From: Chloroflexi bacterium OLB13
Lineage (GTDB): Bacteria > Chloroflexota > Anaerolineae > Aggregatilineales > Phototrophicaceae
Assembly (NCBI GenBank): GCA_001567485.1
Contig: JZRA01000025.1
Span: 1-35,178, forward strand
Length of the DNA stretch: 35,178 nt
Direction: 5' to 3'
Shown here: positions 1-7,882 of the stretch, piece by piece
Position numbering within the stretch: position 1 is the stretch's first letter
How the letters are laid out: each line of letters opens with the position of its first letter
Position numbers and translations under genes: made by a program
Notes under the pieces: model-generated
The model's database searches: none
Told to the model about the DNA's origin: nothing
The model's input: only the letters and a program-made list of their open reading frames with translations

Positions 1-651
1 ACCGAAGATCGGCAGTGCGGCGAGCGCAGCCAGCAGCGGCATCAAGAACGCAAACAGGCCGGCCGCCATGATCTCCCCACGGGAGTACCACATCACGTCG
101 ATGTCGTGACACTGGTACATTCGCCACGCTTGGCTGACCGGCGCGGCCAGTCCATGCAGCGCCGGAGAATCGAACACGTCTGCGAGTGCCTGATGCGCCA
201 GCACCTGCCCCGGCGGACTGGTCGTGAAGTGAATCAGGTTGAGCGTGAGCGCCTCGTCCATCACCTCCGGCCAGCGCCGCAGCGTGGGAAGCACGCCGTC
301 ACGGGCCATGATGCTGGTTTGCAGCGACGCCGCGCCGGTCTGCACCGGTGAGACGGTGCGCGTGAACAGCAGGAAGAATGGATCGCCGCGGATGCCGACG
401 GCGAGATAGGCCAACACGGTGCCGCCGAACACCGTCCACGCCAGCACGGTACGAACCGCACGACGCGCCCGCAGCAGCGCCGTAACGACGACGTACACCG
501 TCAGCCCCGCCGCCAGCGCGATCACTGCGACAACGTCTGGCGGCGGCTGATACGCCCACTGCCAACCGGCGCCCCCGCGCAGCCCCGGATACAGGTCAAA
601 GGCGATAAACCCGGCCAGCACGACGGCAGCGATCACGATTAGACGGCGCAT
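1..651 (-). CDS. Polytopic membrane protein, N-terminal part (runs off the window edge)
   Basis: An uninterrupted minus-strand frame begins with ATG at 651 and has no stop before base 1, giving the first 217 residues. I see a hydrophobic N-terminal helix (about residues 4-22), two further helices (about 40-60 and 68-86), a polar stretch of roughly 100 residues and the start of another helix (about 192-217). A short motif FDLYPGLRG follows the first helix. The layout, with a large loop between helices, would fit a GT-C type glycosyltransferase or another polytopic envelope protein, but I recognise no catalytic motif in this part, so the function is unknown. Codon pattern is strongly GC-rich like its neighbours. 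It is divergent from the beta-helix gene at 775, with 123 bases between. No strong ribosome binding site is visible. Confidence 0.75.
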   Translation of the reverse strand, partial: MRRLIVIAAVVLAGFIAFDLYPGLRGGAGWQWAYQPPPDVVAVIALAAGLTVYVVVTALLRARRAVRTVLAWTVFGGTVLAYLAVGIRGDPFFLLFTRTVSPVQTGAASLQTSIMARDGVLPTLRRWPEVMDEALTLNLIHFTTSPPGQVLAHQALADVFDSPALHGLAAPVSQAWRMYQCHDIDVMWYSRGEIMAAGLFAFLMPLLAALAALPIFG

Positions 652-709
652 CACGGTTTTACGACATCCGGCGAATTAGGACAAATTCCTTACGTCCCAT
701 AGGGTAGCG

Positions 710-742
710 TTGACAGAACGACTTGGCGAGTGCGCGTAGAAT
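710..742 (+). promoter_or_regulatory. Weak candidate promoter for the secreted beta-helix gene
   Basis: TTGACA at 710-715 and TAGAAT at 737-742 are good matches to -35 and -10 hexamers, but they are 21 bases apart instead of about 17. The -10 lies about 32 bases before the ATG at 775. The spacing makes this tentative. Confidence 0.3.
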
Positions 743-774
743 AGAGGTGTTCGTGCTGGGATAAAGGCGTCATC

Positions 775-2172
775 ATGCGCATTTTGAGCTTGATTCTAGT
801 CTTAGCCCTGCTGACCCTCACCGCGCCCACTCGTGCGGCGGTGAATGAGGTCGTGGGCGATGGGACGGCGGGAAGCTGCACCGAAGACGCCCTACGCGAC
901 GCGGTCAAATCGCTCAACGACAACAACGGCGGCACGATCACGTTCAACTGTGGCGGCGCGCACACGTTCCCACTCACCAAACAACTCAAGTTCAACACGG
1001 CCAACGCGAACTATACACTCGATGGCGGCGGCCTGATCACACTCGACGGCCAGTCTGATACACGCGTGATCTACACGACGCCCGGGCGGTATCTGTCGCT
1101 GACGGTGCGCAATCTGTCGATCATCAACGGGCGCGCCAGAGACGATGCACCCGGCGAGCGCGCGGCCAATCAGGGCGGCGGGATCTACAGTGGATACTAT
1201 AATTCGCTCACTGTTGAAAACGTCACGTTCATCAACAACCGGGCGAAGGCAGAACGCCATCAGTATCACGGCGGCGGCGCGATTGCCATCGACACCACCA
1301 GCATCGTGGCGATCCGCGACAGCGCGTTCATCGACAACCGGTCGCCCAACGGCGGCGCGATCAACAACCTGCTCAGCGTGCTGACCATTGAGCGCAGCCT
1401 GTTTCAGAGCAACGTCTCGACCAGCCCCGACCCCGGCGGCGGCGGCGCGATCTACAACGACGCGGGTAAGCTGACGATCAAGGACTCGCACATCTTCGAC
1501 AACACGTCGGCCAACCTCGGCGGCGGCATCTTCACGTGGGCGCACAACGTCAACGGCAGCTACAGCGGCCCGACCGTCATCAAGAATACGGTGATCGACG
1601 GCAACAGCGCGGAACACGGCGGCGGGTTGTGGAAGGGCGGCTATTACATCCTCAAGCTGAAAAACAGCAGCGTGACGAACAACACGGCAATCGACGTGGG
1701 CGGCGGTATTTCCGGGACGGGGCCGGGCAAGGATTTCAAGATCGTCAATACGACGTTTGCGTATAACAGCGTGACGACAACCGGCTCGGCCGGCGCGTTG
1801 TTCAGCACCGGCGGGTCGACGATCAAGAGCGTGACGTTCGCCTTCAACACCGTGCCCAACGATGGTGCGAGCGTCGGCGGCGCGATCCACGCCGTAGCGA
1901 CCGTCAAGAACACCCTCTTTCTCGGCAACACCGGCGGTTGGAACGGCATTCGCGGCTGTTTCGGGACGATCACCAACGGCGGGCATAACCTTCAGTCGCC
2001 GGGCGACTCGTGCGGCGGCGGGATTCCGATCAAGGATGCTGTGTTGAACGGAACGCTTGAGCCGGCGCGCGCCAGCCTGACCTTCGGCCAGACGCAGGTG
2101 CTCGTGCCGCTTCCCGGAAGCCGGCCTATAACGCCGGGGCCAACTGCCCGGACATCGACCAGCGCGGCGTGA
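775..2172 (+). CDS. Secreted parallel beta-helix (pectin-lyase-like) surface protein, main part before a frameshift
   Basis: The 465-residue frame starts with a signal peptide (MRILSLILVLALL, cleavage near residue 22 at TRA-AV). Next comes a CSLREA-like opening (GDGTAGSCTEDALRDAV) and then many short Gly/Asn-rich repeats with GGGI or GGAI turns, as in right-handed beta-helix proteins of the choice-of-anchor Q type. These proteins are exported; the family is mostly adhesin-like or polysaccharide-binding and the ligand is unknown here. The frame changes at about 2121: after PLPGS it reads RPITPG and then garbage to a TGA at 2172. Restoring one C near 2121 joins it to the next frame, which continues SPAYNAG...CPDIDQRG and the hallmark RPQGDACDIGAYE. 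The intact protein would be about 586 residues. I infer a one-base loss, either real or a sequencing artefact. Confidence 0.85.
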   Translation: MRILSLILVLALLTLTAPTRAAVNEVVGDGTAGSCTEDALRDAVKSLNDNNGGTITFNCGGAHTFPLTKQLKFNTANANYTLDGGGLITLDGQSDTRVIYTTPGRYLSLTVRNLSIINGRARDDAPGERAANQGGGIYSGYYNSLTVENVTFINNRAKAERHQYHGGGAIAIDTTSIVAIRDSAFIDNRSPNGGAINNLLSVLTIERSLFQSNVSTSPDPGGGGAIYNDAGKLTIKDSHIFDNTSANLGGGIFTWAHNVNGSYSGPTVIKNTVIDGNSAEHGGGLWKGGYYILKLKNSSVTNNTAIDVGGGISGTGPGKDFKIVNTTFAYNSVTTTGSAGALFSTGGSTIKSVTFAFNTVPNDGASVGGAIHAVATVKNTLFLGNTGGWNGIRGCFGTITNGGHNLQSPGDSCGGGIPIKDAVLNGTLEPARASLTFGQTQVLVPLPGSRPITPGPTARTSTSAA

Positions 2173-2534
2173 CCCGTCCGCAGGGCGACGCGTGCGACAT
2201 CGGCGCGTACGAGAAGGTTGGGGTTGCGCCGGGCGATGTGACGATCACGTTCCCGACCGACGGCGGCACGGCCGGCACGCAGCCGACGATCACATGGACG
2301 CCATCCGCCGGGGCCGATACGTACAAGATCATCATCAAGAAGGCCAACGGCGATACGGTCTACAGCACGGCGCGGACGCCCGGCGCGGCCAACTGCGCGG
2401 CGACGTGCAGCCTGAACCTCGCCGCCGAGGATGAGATCACGCTCAAGACCGGCAAAACGTACTCGGTGAAGGTCAAAGCTCGCAGTGACTTCGGCTCTCG
2501 TGCCGACAAGGTGACGTTCACCGTGACGGGATAG
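2169..2534 (+). CDS. C-terminal fragment of the beta-helix protein: anchor-Q motif plus Fn3-like domain
   Basis: This frame is not an independent gene. It carries the end of the choice-of-anchor Q motif (RPQGDACDIGAYE) followed by about 100 residues of a fibronectin-III-like beta-sandwich (GDVTITFPTDGG... YKIIIKKANG... TYSVKVKAR) ending at a TAG at 2534. The in-frame sequence actually extends upstream to about 2122 without a stop, matching the disrupted gene before it. The apparent GTG start at 2169 overlaps the upstream TGA and has no ribosome binding site. The Fn3-like domain is typical of the C-terminus of secreted Chloroflexota surface proteins. It ends 7 bases before the convergent restriction nuclease gene. 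Confidence 0.8.
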   Translation: MTRPQGDACDIGAYEKVGVAPGDVTITFPTDGGTAGTQPTITWTPSAGADTYKIIIKKANGDTVYSTARTPGAANCAATCSLNLAAEDEITLKTGKTYSVKVKARSDFGSRADKVTFTVTG

Positions 2535-2541
2535 CTGGCCG

Positions 2542-3330
2542 TTAGTCGTTGGTGCGCATGAGCGCCTGATACGCCATGATGTCGCTTGAACTTACCTGTT
2601 CGGGCGCGACCAAGTGATAGTGTCTCTGTTCGGCGATCGCCAAACCGTTAGCGGTGATCTCAAGTAAGGCGATCAACCGCTCTGAGATGAACTGGGCAGC
2701 GATGGGCCGGCAGATCAAGTCAGGATACTTCTCTTTGCAAACAGCCACGTCTTGCTCGATTTGTACGATACTGAGCTTGTCTCGTCCGCCTTTTGCCTGA
2801 ACGGGGAACACGTACTGCACACCGCGACGATCTACGCCTACGTATAACTCGTCAATTTCGACCTGACCGATATGGGTGGCGGTTGTTCGTAGGTGATTTT
2901 GAAGGGAATAGCAGGCGACTCCAGTGAAAATATCCACCAGCCGGTTGTAGCGCACTTTTGCCAGAAGGGCTTGTTCGTCTCCGAGCGCATATTTGGCGAC
3001 GATACCGGGGGTAGCATCGGGTATCTTGATCTGCAGCAAGTTGGTTTGCGGGGTAAGGTCAATCGGAACAATAGCAACAAACTTATAATGACTCGCGCCA
3101 TCGAGACGGATGATCCACTCTCTACCCGGAGGCACGCGAGAAGATATGGCGTCTGGAAAACTGCTTCGGAATCGGAACGAATAGACTAAATCGCCGAGAT
3201 TCTTAACCGGACGGATGCCCAGCTCATCGGGAGCATCTTCCAAATCCTGACGGCTAAACCGAACCTCACTCGCCCCCGTTTGATACCGTTTGAGGAATAC
3301 GTGCTGTAGGATCTGATCATACCTGTTCAC
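2542..3330 (-). CDS. Putative Type II restriction endonuclease, PD-(D/E)xK-like with a QxK motif
   Basis: 262 residues, starting at GTG 3330; GAGGAG lies 8 bases upstream and decides this start. Residues 156-182 read QVEIDELYVGVD...FPVQAKGG, which fits a PD-(D/E)xK nuclease core in which the second acidic residue is replaced by Gln (Q178-A-K180), preceded by acidic residues E158, D160, E161 and D167. Such QxK variants are known in restriction enzymes. The next stretch (IVQIEQD, ICRPIAAQF) looks conserved. The gene follows a DNA methyltransferase on the same strand with a 36-base gap, the classic M-then-R arrangement. Recognition sequence cannot be deduced. Base composition is visibly lower in GC than the flanking genes, consistent with horizontal transfer. 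No helix-turn-helix controller gene is present. Confidence 0.75.
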   Translation of the reverse strand: MNRYDQILQHVFLKRYQTGASEVRFSRQDLEDAPDELGIRPVKNLGDLVYSFRFRSSFPDAISSRVPPGREWIIRLDGASHYKFVAIVPIDLTPQTNLLQIKIPDATPGIVAKYALGDEQALLAKVRYNRLVDIFTGVACYSLQNHLRTTATHIGQVEIDELYVGVDRRGVQYVFPVQAKGGRDKLSIVQIEQDVAVCKEKYPDLICRPIAAQFISERLIALLEITANGLAIAEQRHYHLVAPEQVSSSDIMAYQALMRTND

Positions 3331-3366
3331 TACAATCGCTCCTCAAGGTGCTGAAATCCACAGACA

Positions 3367-4692
3367 TTACCCCGGCCAGCGAAGCAGCAGCACTTCTTCC
3401 CGCAGTTGCTCTCGTGTCGCAGTCGCTAAACGTGTACGGAAGAGGTCAATCCCAGCGACTTCGTAGCCGAGGGACTCTGCAATCGAAGCCAGTATCTCGC
3501 CGGTGCGGATCATGACGCGAAGATACGAGGCTTGATCCCCGACGACGTATCCTAAATGAGCGCCGGGTTTTAGCGCAGTTCGCAGCCCGGCCAAGTGCTT
3601 TGCCATACCGCCAAAATAGAGCTTCGTCACCCGATGGTACAGCCGTTCAAAACCGGACGTCTTGCCAAGCTCGATCCGGCGCGATTCAATCTGCTCTGCG
3701 AGTCTTTGGACTTCTGGAAACTCCGACACCCACGAGTCATCATCGTCTCCTTTGTAAACCCCTCGCGTGTTTGAGCGAAGCAGTTCTCGTTTTATCTGGC
3801 GGAGGTCTTGCCGATTATTTATCAGACCCAACATGACCGACTCCAAACGAGTCGTACGCGTATAGTCTTTCTCATTGGGATATGGAGGAGACGTAAAGAC
3901 GAAATCAATGGAGTTGGGAACCAGCACGTCTTCGATTTCGCGCGCGTCGTGCCGGTGAACCCTTGTCCCGACATTCGCTAAGCCGCCAAACTCATTGAGG
4001 TCATTTGCGATCTGGCGAATCTTGTCCATCCACGTCGTAACCACGGCAGAATCGATCTTGGGACGCCCCACGCCAACTTCTGGACCAAATTGCAGATTGC
4101 TGGCTGAGAAGGTCACGATGCTTGCGAATGCGAGCCGCATGAGATCGTAGTTGTCTGACCCGCGATAGTTTCCGATGCTGTCTCGGAGGACGAGCGCTTT
4201 GTGCAGTGGGAGCGGGCTAATCGAGTCTGTGAGTATCAGCTTCTCTTGATCTGCGTCGAGTCCACGCAGCGTTAAATCTTGGATTCGCGCTGAGCTGGGA
4301 AAGATCGCCGGATCGTCTTCAACGCCGTCGCGCTTCAATACGGCCAATGCGTGATCCGCTGCGTCCGCTGCTTCAGCGACGAGGCCATCAGGATCGATAT
4401 CCCAATTCGACTTGACCGAACTCGCAAAGTGGGCAAGGGCGTTAGCTTCAACCCCAATAGCCGAAATACCCAGCTTCTTGCACTCAACAAGTGTCGTTCC
4501 AGTTCCGCAGAAAGGATCCAGAACTGTCTCGCGTGCATTGATGTTGAACTTCTCTAAATAGTCACGAACTACGTGTGGGGGGAACGACAGCACAAAGCGA
4601 TACCAGTCGTGAACACCACGATCCTTCGCAGCTAGTTTGTTCGCTTCGCCATTGCGGCGCTTGCGAACAGACGCAATAGATTGTTGAGACAT
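3367..4692 (-). CDS. DNA methyltransferase (N4-cytosine or N6-adenine) of a Type II restriction-modification system
   Basis: 441 residues from ATG 4692. The SAM-binding motif I is LDPFCGTGTT (residues 58-67) and the catalytic motif IV is TSPPYPNEKDY (267-277), with about 200 residues between them that probably hold the target-recognition region. SPPY is common in N4-cytosine enzymes, but N6-adenine cannot be excluded. It would methylate host DNA at the site cut by the partner nuclease encoded 36 bases downstream. The N-terminus (DWYRFVLSFPPHVV) is typical of the N6_N4_Mtase family. Upstream is a 173-base AT-richer gap shared with a divergent gene; I see no convincing promoter or controller box there. 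Composition is unlike the core genes around it. Confidence 0.88.
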   Translation of the reverse strand: MSQQSIASVRKRRNGEANKLAAKDRGVHDWYRFVLSFPPHVVRDYLEKFNINARETVLDPFCGTGTTLVECKKLGISAIGVEANALAHFASSVKSNWDIDPDGLVAEAADAADHALAVLKRDGVEDDPAIFPSSARIQDLTLRGLDADQEKLILTDSISPLPLHKALVLRDSIGNYRGSDNYDLMRLAFASIVTFSASNLQFGPEVGVGRPKIDSAVVTTWMDKIRQIANDLNEFGGLANVGTRVHRHDAREIEDVLVPNSIDFVFTSPPYPNEKDYTRTTRLESVMLGLINNRQDLRQIKRELLRSNTRGVYKGDDDDSWVSEFPEVQRLAEQIESRRIELGKTSGFERLYHRVTKLYFGGMAKHLAGLRTALKPGAHLGYVVGDQASYLRVMIRTGEILASIAESLGYEVAGIDLFRTRLATATREQLREEVLLLRWPG

Positions 4693-4865
4693 GGCGAATC
4701 ACCGGATTGTGCCTACGGGTTTGACTAGACCATGATACCTAACTTTGTCTACTTGATGATCCATCGCATGATAAGTACTCATCTTGTGATCTATGCTCAG
4801 CATCGGAGCCATGCAATCAACCATTCCGGTGTATCCTGAGCATATCGAAAGTCGAATTTTAGAAC

Positions 4866-5354
4866 ATGATGACCGTCCCTTTCCGCAATCGCCGTACTCT
4901 GTTCATGCTCGCCGTGAGCGCCGTCCTCGCCGTGGTGTCGATCCTCGCTATTACGCGCTTCGGCCCGGCTGACCCGGAGTTCACCGAACTGCGCGACCGT
5001 GCCGACACGTTCTTCCGTGCGATCGGACTGGCGCAGTATGATGAGACATTCGCCCTGCTCGACAGCGGATGGCAGCAGCAGCTTGGCTCGGAGCAGGTGT
5101 TTCTGTCAATCGCCACCGCATCAGGCGTGCTTCCGGAGTCGTATCGCTTCGACGGCACGGTTAAGGCGTGCGAGGCGGGCGGCGCGCAGTTCAGGATCCT
5201 TCCCGGCACGGCGCGAGTCGCCGCACGGGATATGACGATGGCGGTTTATTTTCATCGTGAAGTGGGTCAGTGGCGCGTGCGAGGGATCGGCCTTGATGAG
5301 GGCGTCCTCGGCGTGCCTCTGCCGGAGGGGTGCGCGGTGGAGGAGAGAGAGTAG
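4866..5354 (+). CDS. Small membrane-anchored hypothetical protein with an NTF2-like or DUF4878-like outer domain
   Basis: 162 residues; ATG at 4866 or the adjoining ATG at 4869, no strong ribosome binding site. A basic N-terminus (RNRR) precedes one hydrophobic helix (about residues 11-30), then a soluble domain of about 130 residues. The pattern FTELRDRADTFFRAIGLAQYDETFALL followed by a beta-rich half resembles NTF2-like proteins that sit outside the membrane. No catalytic residues are recognisable and the function is unknown. It is divergent from the methyltransferase and precedes aroQ-DAHP synthase by 106 bases; that downstream gene has its own promoter. Confidence 0.6.
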   Translation: MMTVPFRNRRTLFMLAVSAVLAVVSILAITRFGPADPEFTELRDRADTFFRAIGLAQYDETFALLDSGWQQQLGSEQVFLSIATASGVLPESYRFDGTVKACEAGGAQFRILPGTARVAARDMTMAVYFHREVGQWRVRGIGLDEGVLGVPLPEGCAVEERE

Positions 5355-5388
5355 ACAACCGCCACTTGTCGATTCTGCCTGACTCCGG

Positions 5389-5417
5389 TTGCCGCGCGAT
5401 GCCGGTGGCCTTATAAT
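5389..5417 (+). promoter_or_regulatory. Promoter of the chorismate mutase-DAHP synthase gene
   Basis: TTGCCG at 5389-5394, a 17-base spacer, and a perfect TATAAT at 5412-5417. The predicted start of transcription is near 5424, leaving a leader of about 36 bases before the ATG at 5461. The same TTGCCG -35 hexamer recurs at the tetR and rpsB promoters in this window. Confidence 0.65.
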
Positions 5418-5460
5418 GACCCGCCAACAGCGAGGCCCCTAAGGTTCAGGATAATCCACC

Positions 5461-6549
5461 ATGACCGAAGATCGTTTGCAGGAACTTCGCGGGCAGGTTG
5501 ACGAGATCAACCTCAAGCTGCTTGACTTGCTCAACCAGCGCGCCAAAGTCGTCAGTGAGATCGGTAAAGTCCACGCTCACCTCGGCAACACGTTCTACGA
5601 TCCCGTGCGCGAAGGCCAGATGCTGCAAGCGCTTGAGATGGCGAATCAAGGCCCGTTCAGCAACGAGACGATCAAGGCGCTGTTCCGTGAGATCTTCCGC
5701 GCGTCGATGGCCCTTGAGGAATCGCAGACCAAGGCGAAGATCAAGGTACAGCGCAAAGCGCCGGGCGAGCGCACGATCATCACCATGCCTGACGGCGTGA
5801 CGCAGATCGGCAACAGCGCGTTCCAGATCATCGCCGGCCCGTGCGCGATTGAAAGCATGGAGCAGATGGACGAGACGGCGGCGGCGTTGGCCGAGCGCGG
5901 TGTCAAGTTCCTGCGCGGGATGGCGTATAAGCCGCGCACGTCGCCGTATGAGTTTCAGGGATTGGGCGAGCCTGGCCTGAAGATCGCGCGGCAGGTGGCC
6001 GATAAGCACGGGCAGTTCATCGTGTCCGAGATCATGGACAAGAGCCAGCTTCAGATGATGTTCGACTACGTCGACGTGTTCTGGGTCGGCGCGCGCAACA
6101 TGCAGAACGCGTATCTGCTCAAGGCGCTCGGTCAGCAGCAGAAGCCGGTCATCCTCAAGCACAGCTTCGGCGCGACGATGGAAGAATTCCTGTACGCCGC
6201 CGAGTACATCGTGAGCAGCGGCAACCCGAATGTGATCCTCATTGAGCGCGGCATCCGCAGCTTCGAGAAGTGGACGCGCGCCGGCCTCGACATCGGCGCG
6301 GTGGCGGCTCTCAAACTGGAGACGCACCTGCCGGTCGTGATCGACATCTCGCACAGCGCAGGCCGGCGGGACATCGCCGTTCCGATGGCGCGGGCGGCCA
6401 AAGCGGTCGGCGTTGATGGCCTGATGGTCGAGGTGCATCCCAATCCACCGGTCGCCATGAGCGACAGCAAGCAGCAGCTCTACATCCAACAGTTCCACGA
6501 GATGATGGACGCGTTGGGCGAACTGACCGTCGTCGGCAGCGGGGATTAA
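5461..6549 (+). CDS. aroF: Bifunctional chorismate mutase / 3-deoxy-7-phosphoheptulonate (DAHP) synthase
   Basis: 362 residues. Residues 1-90 form an AroQ chorismate mutase with R10, R27, K36 and the DPVRE helix at 47-51. Residues about 105-355 form a type I-beta DAHP synthase, which joins phosphoenolpyruvate and erythrose 4-phosphate at the entry to the shikimate pathway. Expected metal ligands are present: C128 (AGPCAIE), H298 (DISHSAG), E324 (MVEVHPNP) and D335 (AMSDSKQ). The KPRTSPYEF substrate loop (157-165) is also there. In this family a fused mutase domain usually acts as the allosteric sensor for chorismate or prephenate. Oddities: the strongly conserved LKRGMSAT loop is LKHSFGAT (232-239), and DPSH has become DISH. 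It has its own promoter and a downstream terminator, so it is probably monocistronic. The symbol varies between species (aroF, aroG, aroA). Confidence 0.93.
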   Translation: MTEDRLQELRGQVDEINLKLLDLLNQRAKVVSEIGKVHAHLGNTFYDPVREGQMLQALEMANQGPFSNETIKALFREIFRASMALEESQTKAKIKVQRKAPGERTIITMPDGVTQIGNSAFQIIAGPCAIESMEQMDETAAALAERGVKFLRGMAYKPRTSPYEFQGLGEPGLKIARQVADKHGQFIVSEIMDKSQLQMMFDYVDVFWVGARNMQNAYLLKALGQQQKPVILKHSFGATMEEFLYAAEYIVSSGNPNVILIERGIRSFEKWTRAGLDIGAVAALKLETHLPVVIDISHSAGRRDIAVPMARAAKAVGVDGLMVEVHPNPPVAMSDSKQQLYIQQFHEMMDALGELTVVGSGD

Positions 6550-6575
6550 CGACCTTACCCGAATTCAAGCAGCAC

Positions 6576-6606
6576 ACGGCGCGGCCAATTCAGGCTGCGC
6601 CGTTTT
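6576..6606 (+). terminator. Rho-independent-like terminator after DAHP synthase
   Basis: ACGGCGC (6576-6582) pairs with GCGCCGT (6597-6603), a 7-bp GC-rich stem with a further CC/GG pairing inside, followed by TTTT. It lies 26 bases after the stop codon. Confidence 0.65.
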
Positions 6607-6789
6607 GATTCGATAGATCGCCACGTTGGGGTGTGGAATCTATAGGCGTGATGCTGCTGCTCCGCATCATGTCCTACTTTTCACGCATCGCTTGCGCTGC
6701 GGATGGCGCGCATTCCGGATTCCTCATAAGCTGTACAGCAGGGCTGCTGATTGTATCCGTAAGGCCGAATCACACTGGGGAGGGCTTCG

Positions 6790-7824
6790 ATGAGCGCGCA
6801 GATTCCCAATTACGGCGAGTTCGCCAAGCTGCCACTGGCACAGCGCAAGATGATCCTCGGCATGGCGGCGCGCTTCGGCGGCGACCAACTCACGCCGCTG
6901 TTCATGGCTGTTTACCAGCAAGACCCCGATCCCGAACTGCGTGAGCTTGCGCGCAAAGAATTGGCCGAGGCGGGCATCACGGTGCAAGGAGAGGGGGGAT
7001 CGGTCAATACGCCGTCGTCATCGGCACAGCCGCGATCGGCGTTGGGCGGGATCGGCATCAGCGGGTTTGCGTCCGGCGATGCGCTCAGCCAGCAGGAGGA
7101 CGCGCTCCGGCGGCAGTTCGTGGCCGATAACCGGGCCGATCAGCAGGCCGCGCGCGACGCGGATGGCGTAAGCATCTCGGTCGGGCCGACGTTCGTGTGG
7201 TCGGACACGATGGGCAGCGCCGCGCCGGTGGAGTTGACCGGCGGAGACGGACGTCCGGTTCAGCGTGGGCCGCAGTTGGCGAACGTCTTTACGCTGCGGC
7301 GTGGTGATGGGAAATACCTGACCGGTGAGCGCAACACCCTGCGCAGCGGCAACGGCGTGATCCTGCTCGTCATCGTGATCCTCGCTGCATCTCTCGGCTT
7401 CACGCTGTTCATGTTCAATGCGACCGGCTTCACCGATATGGAGGTGCCGTTTGTCGATACCGGCGGGCTGATGAACGTGCCGGTACTCATTATCGGCGGC
7501 GTCTTCGGTTCCATTTTCCTGATCCTGATTCTCGTGATGGTCTTCGGTGCGCGCCGGCGCAGGTTCTACCTCAAGAACGGTCAGCTGCTGCTGGGTCAGG
7601 TCGTCTCGGCGTGGGGGCGCTGGCATACCAGCACCAACAGCGAAGGCGGAACGAGCCGCAGTTATCGCGTGACGGTCAAGTATCGCGTGCGCGCGCCGGA
7701 GGGCCTCGTGATTGAGGACGAAGCGACCGAAACCCGAAACGATCTCGCCCGGTCGGTGCTGCCCAACCCCGGCGATCCGATCGCGCTGCTGTATGTCGAC
7801 AAGGATCACATTCGCGTGGTGTAG
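6790..7824 (+). CDS. Membrane protein with a DUF3592-like C-terminal domain
   Basis: 344 residues from ATG 6790, with GGGGAGG seven bases upstream. Residues 1-60 form a helical region (LPLAQRKMILGMAARFGGDQL...DPELRELARKEL) reminiscent of a HEAT-like or scaffold helix pair. The middle is low-complexity and polar. Two adjacent membrane helices follow at about 190-210 and 230-252. The last 90 residues (KNGQLLLGQVVSAWG...YRVTVKYRVRAPEG...NPGDPIALLYVDKDHIRVV) are a small beta-rich domain like DUF3592, where a polypeptide chain ending in a value/voltage-like LYVD motif is typical. Function unknown. It is preceded by 240 bases holding only the terminator and followed by a strong inverted repeat. Confidence 0.7.
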   Translation: MSAQIPNYGEFAKLPLAQRKMILGMAARFGGDQLTPLFMAVYQQDPDPELRELARKELAEAGITVQGEGGSVNTPSSSAQPRSALGGIGISGFASGDALSQQEDALRRQFVADNRADQQAARDADGVSISVGPTFVWSDTMGSAAPVELTGGDGRPVQRGPQLANVFTLRRGDGKYLTGERNTLRSGNGVILLVIVILAASLGFTLFMFNATGFTDMEVPFVDTGGLMNVPVLIIGGVFGSIFLILILVMVFGARRRRFYLKNGQLLLGQVVSAWGRWHTSTNSEGGTSRSYRVTVKYRVRAPEGLVIEDEATETRNDLARSVLPNPGDPIALLYVDKDHIRVV

Positions 7825-7827
7825 CTG

Positions 7828-7870
7828 AATGTCGACTGCCGGTAGAGGTATACTCTCGGCAACCGACATT
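7828..7870. repeat. Long imperfect inverted repeat between two genes
   Basis: AATGTCG (7828-7834) pairs with CGACATT (7864-7870); after a symmetric AC/AC internal loop, TGCCG (7837-7841) pairs with CGGCA (7857-7861); after a GT bulge, AGAG (7844-7847) pairs with CTCT (7853-7856), closing a 5-base loop. In total 16 pairs. It begins 4 bases after a stop codon and ends 12 bases before the next start. There is no T-tract. A TATACT hexamer sits in the loop side, so it could be a hairpin terminator, an operator overlapping a promoter, or an mRNA structure. Confidence 0.6.
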
Positions 7871-7882
7871 GAGGACTTGTGA

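Noticed and set aside
892..1986. 364-codon antisense frame in the beta-helix gene
   Set aside because: Composition is Arg/Val/Ala-rich without domain pattern; it mirrors the GC-rich codons of the real gene.
5446..6498. 350-codon antisense frame over the DAHP synthase gene
   Set aside because: Shadow of a clearly identified enzyme, low-complexity His/Arg/Leu composition.
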